Shown here piece by piece: positions 1 to 8,568 of a DNA stretch of 64,000 nucleotides; position 1 is the first letter of the stretch, and the number at the start of each line of letters is the position of its first letter. The notes beneath the pieces are model-generated. The model was given only the letters and a program-made list of their open reading frames with translations, ran no database searches and was not told the origin of the DNA. This stretch comes from Bradyrhizobium yuanmingense. GTDB taxonomy: Bacteria > Pseudomonadota > Alphaproteobacteria > Rhizobiales > Xanthobacteraceae. The position numbers and the translations under genes were made by a program. Where the stretch lies: the NCBI RefSeq assembly GCF_900094575.1, contig NZ_FMAE01000010.1:62001-126000 (forward strand), read 5' to 3'.

Positions 1-1
1 T

Positions 2-904
2 GACGACAGCAAGAACCGCATCGAGAAGCTCGGCTATCTCGGCCTCGGACTCATGGGAACTCCGATGACCCGACGCCTGCTGAAGGCCGGCTATCAGGTC
101 GCTGTCTGGAATCGCTCGGAGGGCAAGGTGGCGCCGCTCGTCGAGGCTGGTGCCAAGCACGTGGTCACGCCGCGTGATCTCCTGGCGAGCTCGGATATCG
201 TCTTTATGTGCGTAACGGATGCGGCGGCGGTGGACGAGGTGATCTTCGGACCCGAAGGTCTGGCAGCGGCCCCTGGCGCGGGCAAGCTTGTGGTCGACTT
301 CTCGTCAATTCATCCCGACGCGGCGCGCGACCTCGCAACGCGATTGAAAGACGCGAACGGGGCGGGCTGGATCGATGCGCCGGTGTCCGGGGGCACGAAG
401 GGCGCCGAGGAAGGAACGCTCGCCATCATGGCGGGCGGCGAAGCTGGCGACATCGAGAGGGTGCGGCCCTATGTGCTGGCCATGGCGCGCAGGTTCACGC
501 ATATGGGCCCGCTCGGCGCCGGCCAGACCACAAAGCTGTGCAACCAGGTGATCGTCGGATGCGCAATGGCCGTGCTCGCGGAAGCAACCCGCCTTGCCGT
601 GAACGCCGGAATTGACGCCAACCGATTGCCCGAGGCACTCGCCGGCGGATTTGCGGATTCCATCCCGCTCCAGCTGTTCGTGCCGCGAATGGTCAACGGC
701 ATTCACACCCCGCCGCTCGGCCACATCGCCACGATGCTCAAGGACCTCGATACGGTGGCCGACGTTGCACAGGCGACTTCGACGCCAGTGCCGATGGCCG
801 CGCTTGCCGGGCAGCTGTTCAGGCTGGCGAAGGCCGCGCGAGGTGCGGACGCGGACGCGCTGGAGATTTACAAGCTTTCGGCGGCAGAGCGCAAAGCAGT
901 ATAG
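2..904 (+). CDS. 3-hydroxyisobutyrate dehydrogenase family oxidoreductase (5' partial)
   Basis: NAD(P)-dependent beta-hydroxyacid dehydrogenase. The reading frame is open from base 2, and the Rossmann motif GYLGLGLMG lies before the first in-frame ATG at 53. The true start is therefore left of the window, and the ATG at 53 would cut off the cofactor site. The substrate motif DAPVSGGTKGAEEGTL and the catalytic lysine in GAGQTTKLCNQ are present, so the visible part looks functional. The family covers 3-hydroxyisobutyrate, tartronate semialdehyde and similar 3-hydroxyacids; the substrate cannot be told. It converges on the flavin reductase gene with 8 bases between them. Confidence 0.9.
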   Translation, partial: DDSKNRIEKLGYLGLGLMGTPMTRRLLKAGYQVAVWNRSEGKVAPLVEAGAKHVVTPRDLLASSDIVFMCVTDAAAVDEVIFGPEGLAAAPGAGKLVVDFSSIHPDAARDLATRLKDANGAGWIDAPVSGGTKGAEEGTLAIMAGGEAGDIERVRPYVLAMARRFTHMGPLGAGQTTKLCNQVIVGCAMAVLAEATRLAVNAGIDANRLPEALAGGFADSIPLQLFVPRMVNGIHTPPLGHIATMLKDLDTVADVAQATSTPVPMAALAGQLFRLAKAARGADADALEIYKLSAAERKAV

Positions 905-912
905 GGGGCGCG

Positions 913-1476
913 TTACGGCACGTTCTTGCGCTCATCGTCGGCCATGAAGCGACCGAACGCCCCTCGCGCAAAGAGCAGCGGCTCCTTCGCATTGTAGGTA
1001 TATGCCTCGACCGCGCCGAGAAAGATCACGTGGTCACCGCCATAATAGCGATTCACGGAGCGGCATTGAAAGTTGGCGACGCTCTCGGCTAGCACTGGCG
1101 CGTTGCCGAGGCCAGGGGTCCAGTCGACGCCTGTGAACTTGTCGTCCGACGATTTTGCGAATTTGTTTGCGAGCGCCTGCTGCGAAGCGCCGAGAACGTT
1201 GACGCTGAAATGGCTGGCGTTCTGGAAGACGGTCAGGCTCGAGGAATAGACGACGAGGCTCCACAGAACCAGCGGGGGATTCAGCGAGACCGAAGCGAAG
1301 GAATTGCATGTCAGCCCGTACGGCCTGCCGTCGGGCGCTGCCGCTGTGATGATCGTCACGCCCGTTGCATACGTCCCGAGCGCGTTGCGAAAGTCGCGAG
1401 GATCGATCTGGGAGCTGTCGCTCGCGAACTCATTGGCGGGATCCGGAGCGCGAGGCTGCTTCGGCAGGTCATTCAT
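913..1476 (-). CDS. Flavin reductase family protein
   Basis: 187-residue FMN-binding split-barrel protein of the HpaC/DIM6-NTAB type. It would reduce free FMN or FAD with NAD(P)H for a partner monooxygenase. The typical N-terminal stretch is visible (GTYATGVTIITA, then GLTCNSFASVSLNPPLVLWSL-like, about residues 34-74). It begins 9 bases after the stop of the monooxygenase gene, so the two are almost certainly one operon and one two-component system. It is the last gene of the three-gene minus-strand unit. The physiological substrate is unknown. Confidence 0.88.
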   Translation of the reverse strand: MNDLPKQPRAPDPANEFASDSSQIDPRDFRNALGTYATGVTIITAAAPDGRPYGLTCNSFASVSLNPPLVLWSLVVYSSSLTVFQNASHFSVNVLGASQQALANKFAKSSDDKFTGVDWTPGLGNAPVLAESVANFQCRSVNRYYGGDHVIFLGAVEAYTYNAKEPLLFARGAFGRFMADDERKNVP

Positions 1477-1485
1477 AGGCCGACC

Positions 1486-2715
1486 TCACAGCGTGAGATT
1501 CTCGGAGGGCAGGCCGAGGGCCACCCGTCCGTAGTTGGTCCCGGCCGCATCGAAGTTGAACGCGAGATGTGAGTTGATCGCGTGCGCATCGCGGAACTGC
1601 CGCTGCAACACGCCGCTCGTGAACAGCCCGCGCGCGCCGCTCGCGGCAAACAGCATCGAGACCGCGTCCGTGCACAAGTTCACGGAAAAGGATCCGTCGC
1701 GGCGATATCTGGTCTTGGTCGCCATGTCAGGAATATGGCCGCGCCGTGCGGCTTCCATGGCATCGAGACAGGCCGACCGCATGATCAGGCGCGCAGCGTC
1801 GATCTTGGCCGAGGCCTCCGCGATCTTGATCTGCGTGCTTTGAAAATCGCTCAGCTTGGCGCGGTTGTACGTCGAAATACGATGACGCGCGACCTCCGTA
1901 TAGTCGTCGAGGCACGCCTGTGCATTCCCCAGCGCGACACCGGAGAGGACGTAAGGAAATAGCGAGAAGACAGGCAGCGTGTACAGAGGATTCGGATTGA
2001 CCGCGCTTCCCGGCGTGGGGCCACCCGAGAGGTTCCCTACGGCGACCGTCATATGGTCAGCCACGAAGGCATCCCGGACCTCGACGTCGCACGACCCCGT
2101 CCCGCGCAATCCGGCGACGTTCCAAGTGTCCAGCACCTTGTAATCGCCGCTCGGCAGCAGAAAGATTCGATACTCGATGCCGTCGGCATCGTCGTCGGAA
2201 TAGACCACGCTCGCAAGCATATTCCATTCGCAGGAGGCAACGCCCGAGGAGAATGGCCAACTGCCATGCAACTGGTATCCGCCCTTGACCCGCGTGGCGC
2301 GTCCGGCGGGGAAAATGAACGAGGACGCGATCAAAGTATCCGGATTGCGGCCCCAGACCAGATCCTGCGCGCGTCGCTCGAACATGCCGAGCATCCAGTG
2401 ATGGCTCGCCAGATTGGCGAGATTCCAGGCAACCGACGCATCCGCCTGCCCGAGCAGCTCAGCGCAATCGACGAGGGCGACATAGTCGAGCTCAGCGCCA
2501 CCAATCCGAGCCGGCTGCAGCATCCGGAACAGGCCGGCCTCATGAAGATCCGTCTCGGTTTCCGAGGGCAGATGCCGCAGCTCCTCCGTCCTTGCCGCCC
2601 GCTCACGCAGTTGCGGAAGAAGGCTCCGGGCCTTCGCGATCATGGCCGCATAGACCTCACCGCCGGCTTGCAGGCCAGCGGGCTGGGTCTTGCTCGGCTC
2701 CTGGCCAGGCGCCAT
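1486..2715 (-). CDS. Acyl-CoA dehydrogenase-like flavin monooxygenase (two-component)
   Basis: 409-residue protein with the acyl-CoA dehydrogenase fold, of the class used by reduced-flavin monooxygenases (HpaB-C2, HsaA and DszC-like). Supporting stretches are LFRMLQPARIGGAE near the N terminus, SVAWNLANLASHHWMLGMF, and WNVAGLRGTGSCDVEVRDAFV in the middle. The ATG at 2715 was chosen because GAGGGA lies just upstream; the frame is open to 2784 but that would overlap the CoA transferase. The flavin reductase next door supports hydroxylation rather than dehydrogenation. Together with the CoA transferase it suggests catabolism of an organic acid or aromatic compound; substrate unknown. Confidence 0.85.
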   Translation of the reverse strand: MAPGQEPSKTQPAGLQAGGEVYAAMIAKARSLLPQLRERAARTEELRHLPSETETDLHEAGLFRMLQPARIGGAELDYVALVDCAELLGQADASVAWNLANLASHHWMLGMFERRAQDLVWGRNPDTLIASSFIFPAGRATRVKGGYQLHGSWPFSSGVASCEWNMLASVVYSDDDADGIEYRIFLLPSGDYKVLDTWNVAGLRGTGSCDVEVRDAFVADHMTVAVGNLSGGPTPGSAVNPNPLYTLPVFSLFPYVLSGVALGNAQACLDDYTEVARHRISTYNRAKLSDFQSTQIKIAEASAKIDAARLIMRSACLDAMEAARRGHIPDMATKTRYRRDGSFSVNLCTDAVSMLFAASGARGLFTSGVLQRQFRDAHAINSHLAFNFDAAGTNYGRVALGLPSENLTL

Positions 2716-2780
2716 TCGTGTCCCTCGCTTTCGTACATTTATGCGGCGGGACCTTCGCCAAATCAAGCCGAGCCAGTGCC

Positions 2781-4049
2781 TCAAGTCGACCTTGGAGGCT
2801 TGACCGGGCCAAAGGCGCCCTTCTCGACAAAATCAGCGATCCGACGTTCGTTGTAGCCGAGCGTATCGTGCAGGATCTGCTTGGTATGCTCGCCCAACAG
2901 AGGTGCCGCGACCGGGTCGACCGCGGCTGTCAGGCTCATCGTAATCGGCGGCTCGATATTGGGCACCCACTCGGCTGTCGGATGCGGAATCCGGTTCAAG
3001 CGATGGCGCTCGCGAGCCTCGGGGGCATTGAAGCCCTCCTCGACCGTCCGGAGATAGCCGACCGGGATATTGGCCAGCTTCATCTTCGCCATCCAGTTCT
3101 CGAGCGTATCGCTGGCGAAGACTTCGGCAATGGCTGCCCGCAGGAGCTCCTTGTTCTCCGAACGGGCTTTGCGCGTCGCAAACTGCGGATCGGCGATGAG
3201 ATCGGGCCGATTCAGCACCTCGACCACAAGCCTGCGGTAGAGCCGGTCGTTGGCGCAGGCCATGTAGAGCGGCCCATCTGAGGCCTCGTAGACGCCGACG
3301 GTGGGAGACCCGCTCGGCGAATTGCCGAACCGGCCGGGGTTTTCGCCGTTGATGAGATAGGCCATGCCGTAGAAACCGGTCATTCCCATTGCGACGTCGA
3401 ACAGGGCAACTTCGACATGCTGCCCCCGGCCGAGCCGCTCCCGCGCGAGCAGCGCCAGCAGGATGGCATTGCAGGCGGACATCCCCGTCGCCATGTCGAC
3501 AATTGGCGGGCCGGTGCGAACCGCCGGCCCGTCGGCAAATCCATTGAGCGACATGAAGCCGCTTTCCGCCTGGGTGATCGGATCGAAGCCTGGCCGGGAG
3601 GCAAACGGTCCGCTGCGTCCGTAGGCGGAGATCGAGCAATAGACCAGCCGCGGTTTGAGCGGCGCGACCGATTCATAGTCGAGCCCGAACTTCTTCATGA
3701 CCCCGCTCGAAAAATTCTCCACGACCACATCCGCCTTGCGGATCAGATCCAGCGCGATCTCGCGCGCCTCCGGCACGGCAAGATCGAGCGCGATGCCGCG
3801 CTTGTTGCGGTTCAGGCTGAGAAAGGCGGCGCTCTCGCCTCCAATCTCCGCGTGCTCATAGGCGCGCGTGTCGTCGCCGCCATCGGGATTCTCGATCTTG
3901 ATGACGTGCGCACCGTAGTCGGCGAGCGTCTGGGTGCAGGCCGGGCCAGCGACCACACGCGTGAAATCAACGACCAATAGGCCATCCAGCGCGGTCGGGC
4001 CTCCCATCCCATGCGAGGCACGTACCGGCAATTGAGGCTTGGTGGGCAT
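2781..4049 (-). CDS. CaiB/BaiF (class III) CoA transferase
   Basis: 422-residue family III CoA transferase (formyl-CoA, succinyl-CoA or carnitine CoA-transferase group). The N-terminal DFTRVVAGPACTQTLADYGA and IKIENPDGGDDTR are typical, and the catalytic aspartate is D185 in PPIVDMATGM. Start at ATG 4049, preceded by GGGAGAG at good spacing. It is the first gene of the minus-strand unit with the monooxygenase and reductase. It probably activates an acid as its CoA thioester before or after oxygenation; donor and acceptor cannot be read from sequence. Confidence 0.9.
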   Translation of the reverse strand: MPTKPQLPVRASHGMGGPTALDGLLVVDFTRVVAGPACTQTLADYGAHVIKIENPDGGDDTRAYEHAEIGGESAAFLSLNRNKRGIALDLAVPEAREIALDLIRKADVVVENFSSGVMKKFGLDYESVAPLKPRLVYCSISAYGRSGPFASRPGFDPITQAESGFMSLNGFADGPAVRTGPPIVDMATGMSACNAILLALLARERLGRGQHVEVALFDVAMGMTGFYGMAYLINGENPGRFGNSPSGSPTVGVYEASDGPLYMACANDRLYRRLVVEVLNRPDLIADPQFATRKARSENKELLRAAIAEVFASDTLENWMAKMKLANIPVGYLRTVEEGFNAPEARERHRLNRIPHPTAEWVPNIEPPITMSLTAAVDPVAAPLLGEHTKQILHDTLGYNERRIADFVEKGAFGPVKPPRST

Positions 4050-4162
4050 CGATCGCGCTCTCCCTTACATCGGCTTATGGCCGCCGAATTTCCTGCAAGA
4101 GCAAACTTAAAGCCCGGCGCCGCCGACTTCGCAAGTCCCACGCCCGCATCGCTTCAATACGC

Positions 4163-4197
4163 AAAAAGGACCCGGCAGCGCTTAGGCTGCCGGGTCC
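4163..4197 (-). terminator. Rho-independent terminator after the GNAT gene
   Basis: Perfect 12-bp stem (GGACCCGGCAGC with its complement), 6-nt loop, and five T on the minus-strand 3' side. It lies about 65 bases beyond the stop of the acetyltransferase gene. The plus-strand side has no T-run, so it is directional. Confidence 0.85.
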
Positions 4198-4262
4198 TCG
4201 GACGTTCCAGACGCGTACTGGCCGTTAGATAAACGGCGCGTTCCGTGCGGCGGCAAACCTGC

Positions 4263-4691
4263 TCAGTGCAGCCACTTCCGCCAATAGAGCGTATGCGCCC
4301 AGGCCCAAGGGGTCTCGGGCTCGAACAGCCGATAGCCCGTCTGAATGAAGTTGTTCGCTGATACCGGGTTGTCCGTCGTATCGGAGACAATGCTGTCCCA
4401 TCCGATACGCCGCGCCCTCGCCTCCACCGCACGCATCAATCTGCGCTGAAGGCCGCGTCCCCAATGCCGTTGCAATACGCCAACTCTGGAGAAATAGCCG
4501 CCATTTCGAACGTGGGTCGAGGGCACAATTCCGGCGAAGGCGACTGCTCCCTCGTCGTGATAAGCCATCCACCACGCGCCGAGGTCGAACGCGGGCATCG
4601 CCGCGGTATCGAAGAACGTGAGCCGATGCAGATCGGCGAGGGTCTCGGCAACGTCATCATCGGAGGCATTGACAATACGAATTCTGTACAT
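4263..4691 (-). CDS. GNAT family N-acetyltransferase
   Basis: 142-residue acetyltransferase. The acetyl-CoA loop is RHWGRGLQRRLM (about residues 75-86), preceded by a GYFSRVGVL strand, with the late NPVSANNFIQTGYRLFE element usual for the family. Substrate unknown. It lies 63 bases downstream of the terminase fragment on the same strand and is followed by a strong terminator. It may be prophage cargo, or a host gene beside the remnant. Confidence 0.85.
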   Translation of the reverse strand: MYRIRIVNASDDDVAETLADLHRLTFFDTAAMPAFDLGAWWMAYHDEGAVAFAGIVPSTHVRNGGYFSRVGVLQRHWGRGLQRRLMRAVEARARRIGWDSIVSDTTDNPVSANNFIQTGYRLFEPETPWAWAHTLYWRKWLH

Positions 4692-4754
4692 GAGCGACTC
4701 GTTGGCAGCAGATCATGATCGGGCGCGGAGCGACGTCACCGGCGCCATGAAGGC

Positions 4755-5717
4755 TCATTTGCCCAACACGACCTTGACACCAAGCCAGACGGCCCCCATC
4801 AGGCCAGTGGCAAGCACGGTGATCACTGCCTTGAAGGTGTAGCTCTGGGCCTGCTCCACGCTCTTTCGCCACCTCCGCAGGTGCTGGAAATCGGCTCGCA
4901 TCTCGCTGCCGACCCACTGCACGATCCAGATGGTGAAAGCATCCGCCGCGGCGCCGGCGCCTCCGATGTCGATGAAGGCACGCAGCGGCAGCAGCGGGTC
5001 CGCGGCAACTTTCCCGATCCGCCCCTGCGCACGCGCTTCCGAGAGCAGCGAGGCAAAATAAGCACCCTCGAAGGCGCGTGCATACTCGCCTTCCCAGATG
5101 TGGTCGTAGCGCTCCGGATAGAGTTTCTGGTCGAGCAACCGCTCCTCCTCGAGCACATCAGGAAACCAGGGATTGTCGCGCCAGTTCGCCTTCACGATCA
5201 CGGCGCCGTCCGGCTGTCGCCCACGCAGAAAATCGTCGATCGCATCGCTTTTGCGACGCGGATTCCAGCTCGACCAAAGCTCTGAGTCCTTGGCGCGGAT
5301 CGTTGGCCGCAGCAGCGCGAGGCTGCGCGCGCTCAGGGATTGCGCCTCGTCGATCCAGGCGATGCGAAACCCTTCCAGAGATTTGATCGAGTCGGCCGTG
5401 TGATCCTGAAGCCCGCGGAAGATGATGAGTCCGTCGCCGGGCGTCTCGATCTTGTCGCTGAACAATTTGAACCCGTGCCCGAGCCCGAGGCTTGCGATCT
5501 TGCCTTCGATCAAGCGCTTCGACGATTGCGCCAGCGTGCGCTGCGCCTCGCGGATGCAGACCGCGAGCGTGCCGCGCTCGGCCTGGCAGGTCTCGACGAG
5601 AAGTTCGCCGAAGAAATGCGATTTGCCCGAGCCGCGTCCGCCGTAAACGCCCTTGTAGCGCGCAGGTTTGAGCAGCGGCTCGAAGATTTTAGCGGTCGGA
5701 ATTTTCAGGATGGACAA
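4755..5717 (-). CDS. Truncated phage terminase large subunit fused to a membrane tail
   Basis: 320 residues. Residues 1-265 match the PBSX-type terminase large subunit: Walker A GGRGSGKS (26-33), Walker B RIAWIDEAQ (118-126), SSWNPRRKSDAIDDF, and the start of the nuclease domain (FIDIGG, about 247-253). Full-length relatives are usually well over 400 residues. Here the nuclease stops near residue 270 and continues as a basic amphipathic stretch and one transmembrane helix (about 296-317), which looks like the end of a separate small membrane protein. The start is TTG at 5717; a stop lies eight codons upstream. Probably a deletion fusion and not a working packaging motor. It overlaps the M23 gene by 29 bases. 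Confidence 0.8.
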   Translation of the reverse strand: MSILKIPTAKIFEPLLKPARYKGVYGGRGSGKSHFFGELLVETCQAERGTLAVCIREAQRTLAQSSKRLIEGKIASLGLGHGFKLFSDKIETPGDGLIIFRGLQDHTADSIKSLEGFRIAWIDEAQSLSARSLALLRPTIRAKDSELWSSWNPRRKSDAIDDFLRGRQPDGAVIVKANWRDNPWFPDVLEEERLLDQKLYPERYDHIWEGEYARAFEGAYFASLLSEARAQGRIGKVAADPLLPLRAFIDIGGAGAAADAFTIWIVQWVGSEMRADFQHLRRWRKSVEQAQSYTFKAVITVLATGLMGAVWLGVKVVLGK

Positions 5718-6464
5718 TGGCTGCGCTCGCTCGCCCTAGGGCAGGCCGGTGCGCCTGCGCCACATCGCGGGCCAGTCTTCGTTGCCCGGGGCGTGGGATT
5801 GTCGAAGACGGAAACGAAGCATCAGGCGGAATAGCGGGTATCGGAGCGGGATCATTCGAGTCGAAAGCAGATCGATCGGACTTTCCGGCAGGCATCCTCC
5901 TCAAAACCCGGACATCTTTGGAACGGGACCGCGGCATCATATCCGCGTTTTGCAGATATCGCTTGTACTCCGGAATGTAGGCCGGCGCGGGAACTGGATC
6001 GAACGGTCCCAGTGCATCCGCAAACGCACCTGGGTCAAGAACATTACCTGCAAGATCCTTGATTTGATAATGGACGTGGTGGTGCCCTGGATTGCCCTTC
6101 TTGTCAGAAAGACCGGTATTACCCATCGTGCCAATCACCTGACCCGCCGCAACCACATCGCCGACCTTCACCTTCCGAGAGTTGGTATGCAGTATCTGGT
6201 GACGCAAGCCGTTATTGTCTCTGATCGAGATTGTCTCCCATTGATCATCACCGGCGCGCTCGACGACGCCATTCACGGGAGATCGCAATTCTGGGTGACT
6301 CGTGTTCAGCCGAGCACTTTGACGACCAACATAATTGAAATCGATGCCCCGGTGTGGGTTGCTTGATCCGCGTGGCCTGCCTGTCTCCGCGCGTATGGAC
6401 TCGTGACATGGGGCGAGATGCCTTCGACGGGCTGAAGAATGCGCCGCATCATGTCGTCCCACAT
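5689..6464 (-). pseudogene. Frameshifted M23 peptidase of phage type
   Basis: LytM/M23 zinc endopeptidase domain with HRGIDFNY (first zinc ligands) and GHHHVHYQI (HxH). Such enzymes cut peptidoglycan cross-bridges. In the domain's frame the only start is a GTG at 6462, which gives an N terminus unlike the family. An ATG at 6464 in another frame reads MWDDMMRRILQPVEGISPHV and then TSPY, which fits the segment before M23 domains in phage proteins. The two frames join if one base was lost between 6388 and 6395. So this is a frameshifted gene or a sequence error. It sits between a secreted-protein gene and the terminase, within the prophage remnant. Confidence 0.65.
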
Positions 6465-6554
6465 TTGAATATCCTTTGCGGTAGTTGACTAACTAGTTCG
6501 CGTGCGGTGTCTTGATCGAGCCGATCTTGCGTGGCCGAGGAATGAGGGGCTGAC

Positions 6555-7520
6555 ATGAAAAGAGCTATCCGCCGCGTTCTCACTGCGGCCGCGACGGTCG
6601 CTCTCGCACTTCCTGCCTTCGCACAGGAACCACCTGCTCCGACATCCGACAAGTGGCGTCCCAAGGCCGGCGTCTATGCCGAACCTGGCAAGAACTTCCA
6701 GTTAGACTGTGATGAAAGTGGCGGCCTGACAATCGATCTCGGCAGGAAATCGGTCAGCGGTTACGAATGGAGCTGCAAGGTCAAGAAGATCAACGATCTC
6801 GGCCCGGGCTCGCTGAAGGTTGAAATGGTCTGTGACGATTACAATCTGGCGCAGAACCTCAACCCGCGCGATCCCAACTGGGATAGCAGACAATTCAACG
6901 AGATCATGTTCATCAAACAACTGGATGCGGCGGCGATCTCGGTCCAGAAAAGCCTGAACGGAAAGCTCAAGGATCCTCCCTGGCGCGCGGCTTACTGCCC
7001 TCTGAGTACACAGCGCGCGCTTGCTGAAGCGAGGCTAAGAGCCGAGGCAGAGGCCAAGCAGAAGGCCGAGGAAGCCAAGCGGAAGGCCGAAGAGGAGCTC
7101 GCTCTCAAGAGCGCTCATCCGCAAGATGGCGTCTACGCCGCACTGGGTGCCGATTTCGAGGACCGTTGCGCGAAACTCAGCGATACCGTCGTTGCGTTCG
7201 CCAAGAAGTCGATCGTTACGGCCTCGAACAAGTGCGATATCCGCCGGATGCGTGTTCAACTCCCAGACACCGTCAGGATCAACGCTACCTGCACCTTACA
7301 GGCGGCTTCCGGCCCTGACGCCGTCAGTGTGCAGGACCCGAGCACCATCCCGGACCGCGAGAACCTGATGTTCAAGAAGATCGACGACAAGACCGTCGTC
7401 CTCTGGATCATCAAGGACGGGCGCTTCACCGGTGACGGCCGAAAGCTGTCCTATTGCAGCGACCAGGTGCAGCGCGCCTATGCCGTGCAGCACAGGGCTG
7501 GCAAGCAGACCAGGAATTAG
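6555..7520 (+). CDS. Secreted protein with two related four-cysteine domains
   Basis: 321 residues, unknown function. A signal peptide (KRAIRRVLTAAATVALALPAFAQ) predicts export. Two domains of about 115 residues appear to be copies of each other: each opens with GVYA, has cysteines in equivalent order, a central (I/L)MFIK-type strand followed by a YC, and ends QRA. They are joined by a charged Ala/Glu/Lys coiled coil (about 155-190). ATG 6555 has GAGGGG upstream. It runs opposite to the flanking phage remnants, so it may be a later insertion between them. Four cysteines per domain suggest two disulfides each. Confidence 0.75.
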   Translation: MKRAIRRVLTAAATVALALPAFAQEPPAPTSDKWRPKAGVYAEPGKNFQLDCDESGGLTIDLGRKSVSGYEWSCKVKKINDLGPGSLKVEMVCDDYNLAQNLNPRDPNWDSRQFNEIMFIKQLDAAAISVQKSLNGKLKDPPWRAAYCPLSTQRALAEARLRAEAEAKQKAEEAKRKAEEELALKSAHPQDGVYAALGADFEDRCAKLSDTVVAFAKKSIVTASNKCDIRRMRVQLPDTVRINATCTLQAASGPDAVSVQDPSTIPDRENLMFKKIDDKTVVLWIIKDGRFTGDGRKLSYCSDQVQRAYAVQHRAGKQTRN

Positions 7521-7534
7521 CCGAAGGCACCAAC

Positions 7535-7622
7535 AAAAAACCCGCGCCGGATTGCATCCGCGCGGGTAACAGCAACTTCTGTCGATGATGCCATTCTGCC
7601 AGTGTTTTGCCCGACGGGTCAA
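7535..7622 (-). repeat. Extragenic promoter-hairpin element, copy a
   Basis: Read on the minus strand: TTGACC, 18 nt, CAGAAT, then a GC hairpin (7541-7566) and six T. The conserved core is 7582-7622. The stop codon of the minus-strand gene starting at 8005 lies inside the TTGACC box. The hairpin can act as terminator for that gene and possibly for the convergent plus-strand gene. Confidence 0.75.
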
Positions 7623-8005
7623 CGCTCAATCGAGACGCGGTTGCAGATCGGGATATCCACTGTCTCGAGCGTCGTGACGGCGTCGCCGCTGTTCGAGCTT
7701 CCCGGATGCACGATGATGCGCTCGATCCGGTGAATCAATTCCAGCACGCCGTCCTCGCCGTTCTCGACCGGCTGTGCGGCCTTGCCCCAGCCGCGATCGA
7801 GGATGGCGTTGGCCGCCGAGACGCGCGCCGCTGGCGTCGCATCCTCGCTACGCATGATGCCGACGAGCACCCTGATGGCGGTTCGGGTGTGGCTGCGCGC
7901 AAGCGAGCGGATCTCGGTCAGATTGCGCGCCCGCGGCGTCTTCGCGCGCGCGGGCAACCGAAGCGGTGCAGGCTCGAGCTCACCTTCGGTGATGTCCTCG
8001 CTCAC
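7619..8005 (-). CDS. Terminase-associated small phage protein
   Basis: About 128 residues. The central helical region (RNLTEIRSLARSHTRTAI, then a segment ending NAILDRGWGKAAQP) resembles small proteins encoded just before terminase genes in rhizobial prophages; the match to a small terminase subunit is inferred from that position. The GTG at 8005 was chosen because GGGAG lies 8 bases upstream and it overlaps the stop of the preceding micro-ORF (GTGA), which implies translational coupling. The C terminus ends in the TTGACC box of repeat copy a. The frame upstream of the GTG is open but has no ribosome site. Confidence 0.65.
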   Translation of the reverse strand: MSEDITEGELEPAPLRLPARAKTPRARNLTEIRSLARSHTRTAIRVLVGIMRSEDATPAARVSAANAILDRGWGKAAQPVENGEDGVLELIHRIERIIVHPGSSNSGDAVTTLETVDIPICNRVSIER

Positions 8006-8076
8006 GCAAACGTCTCCCACAGCACGATGGCAACGAGGCCCGCGACGGCAAGCGATATCAGGTAGGCGGTCATCAT
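8002..8076 (-). CDS. 24-codon single-span membrane micro-ORF
   Basis: A 24-residue peptide that is almost entirely one hydrophobic helix (AYLISLAVAGLVAIVLW). It starts at ATG 8076 behind AAGGAGAG, one of the strongest ribosome sites in the region, and its TGA overlaps the GTG of the next gene. Function unknown. A holin-like or leader role in the phage module is possible. It could simply drive coupled translation of the downstream gene, but the hydrophobic pattern argues for a real product. Confidence 0.6.
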   Translation of the reverse strand: MMTAYLISLAVAGLVAIVLWETFA

Positions 8077-8326
8077 CTCTCCTTGTCAAGAAAATGCGCG
8101 GCAGATCGCGCGAAGAGCGCGATCGTTTCGGGCGCGAACCCTATCTCCGGTCCCGGAGACCGCAGCGGCGCAGGCGATGCCCGGCGCCGCGGGCCGGCAC
8201 GTTCGCGCGTGCACGGCCAGCAATGGTTTCGGACGACGGCGCGCCGATCGGCGCTCTCTCAACGCGTTATCAAGCGAGTGCGTGGCCGCAATGCGCCGCC
8301 GCCGTCCGATTCCAAAATCGAGAACG

Positions 8327-8413
8327 AAAAAACCCGCGGCGGACTGTTCCGCGCGGGTGAACCAAGCTCGTCTCGATGATGGCATTATGCCGGTGTTTTG
8401 CCCGACGTGTCAA
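8327..8413 (-). repeat. Extragenic promoter-hairpin element, copy b
   Basis: Minus strand: TTGACA, 18 nt, CATAAT (closest of all copies to a sigma-70 -10 box apart from copy h), 15 nt, then hairpin 8333-8357 and six T. No gene on the minus strand lies directly upstream, so here it would be a free-standing transcription unit of roughly 60 nt. The 250 bases between it and the micro-ORF start at 8076 show no convincing gene. Confidence 0.75.
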
Positions 8414-8430
8414 AACCTTCCGCTGAATTG

Positions 8431-8520
8431 AAAAAGCCCGCCGCGGATTGCGTCCCGCGCGGGCCATCTCAAACTCGTTTCGATGATGCCATTCTGCCAG
8501 TGTTTTGCCCGACGTGTCAA
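8431..8520 (-). repeat. Extragenic promoter-hairpin element, copy c
   Basis: Minus strand: TTGACA, 18 nt, CAGAAT, 15 nt, hairpin 8436-8464, then five T. It lies only 17 bases from copy b in the same orientation, which suggests local duplication. Core 8480-8520. Confidence 0.75.
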
Positions 8521-8568
8521 ACGAACGAATTCGCACGAGCCGCGTTGGACAATCAGGAGCGACCGGCC

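Noticed and set aside
53..904. ATG at 53 as the start of the dehydrogenase
   Set aside because: It would remove the glycine-rich NAD-binding motif, which is encoded upstream in the same open frame.
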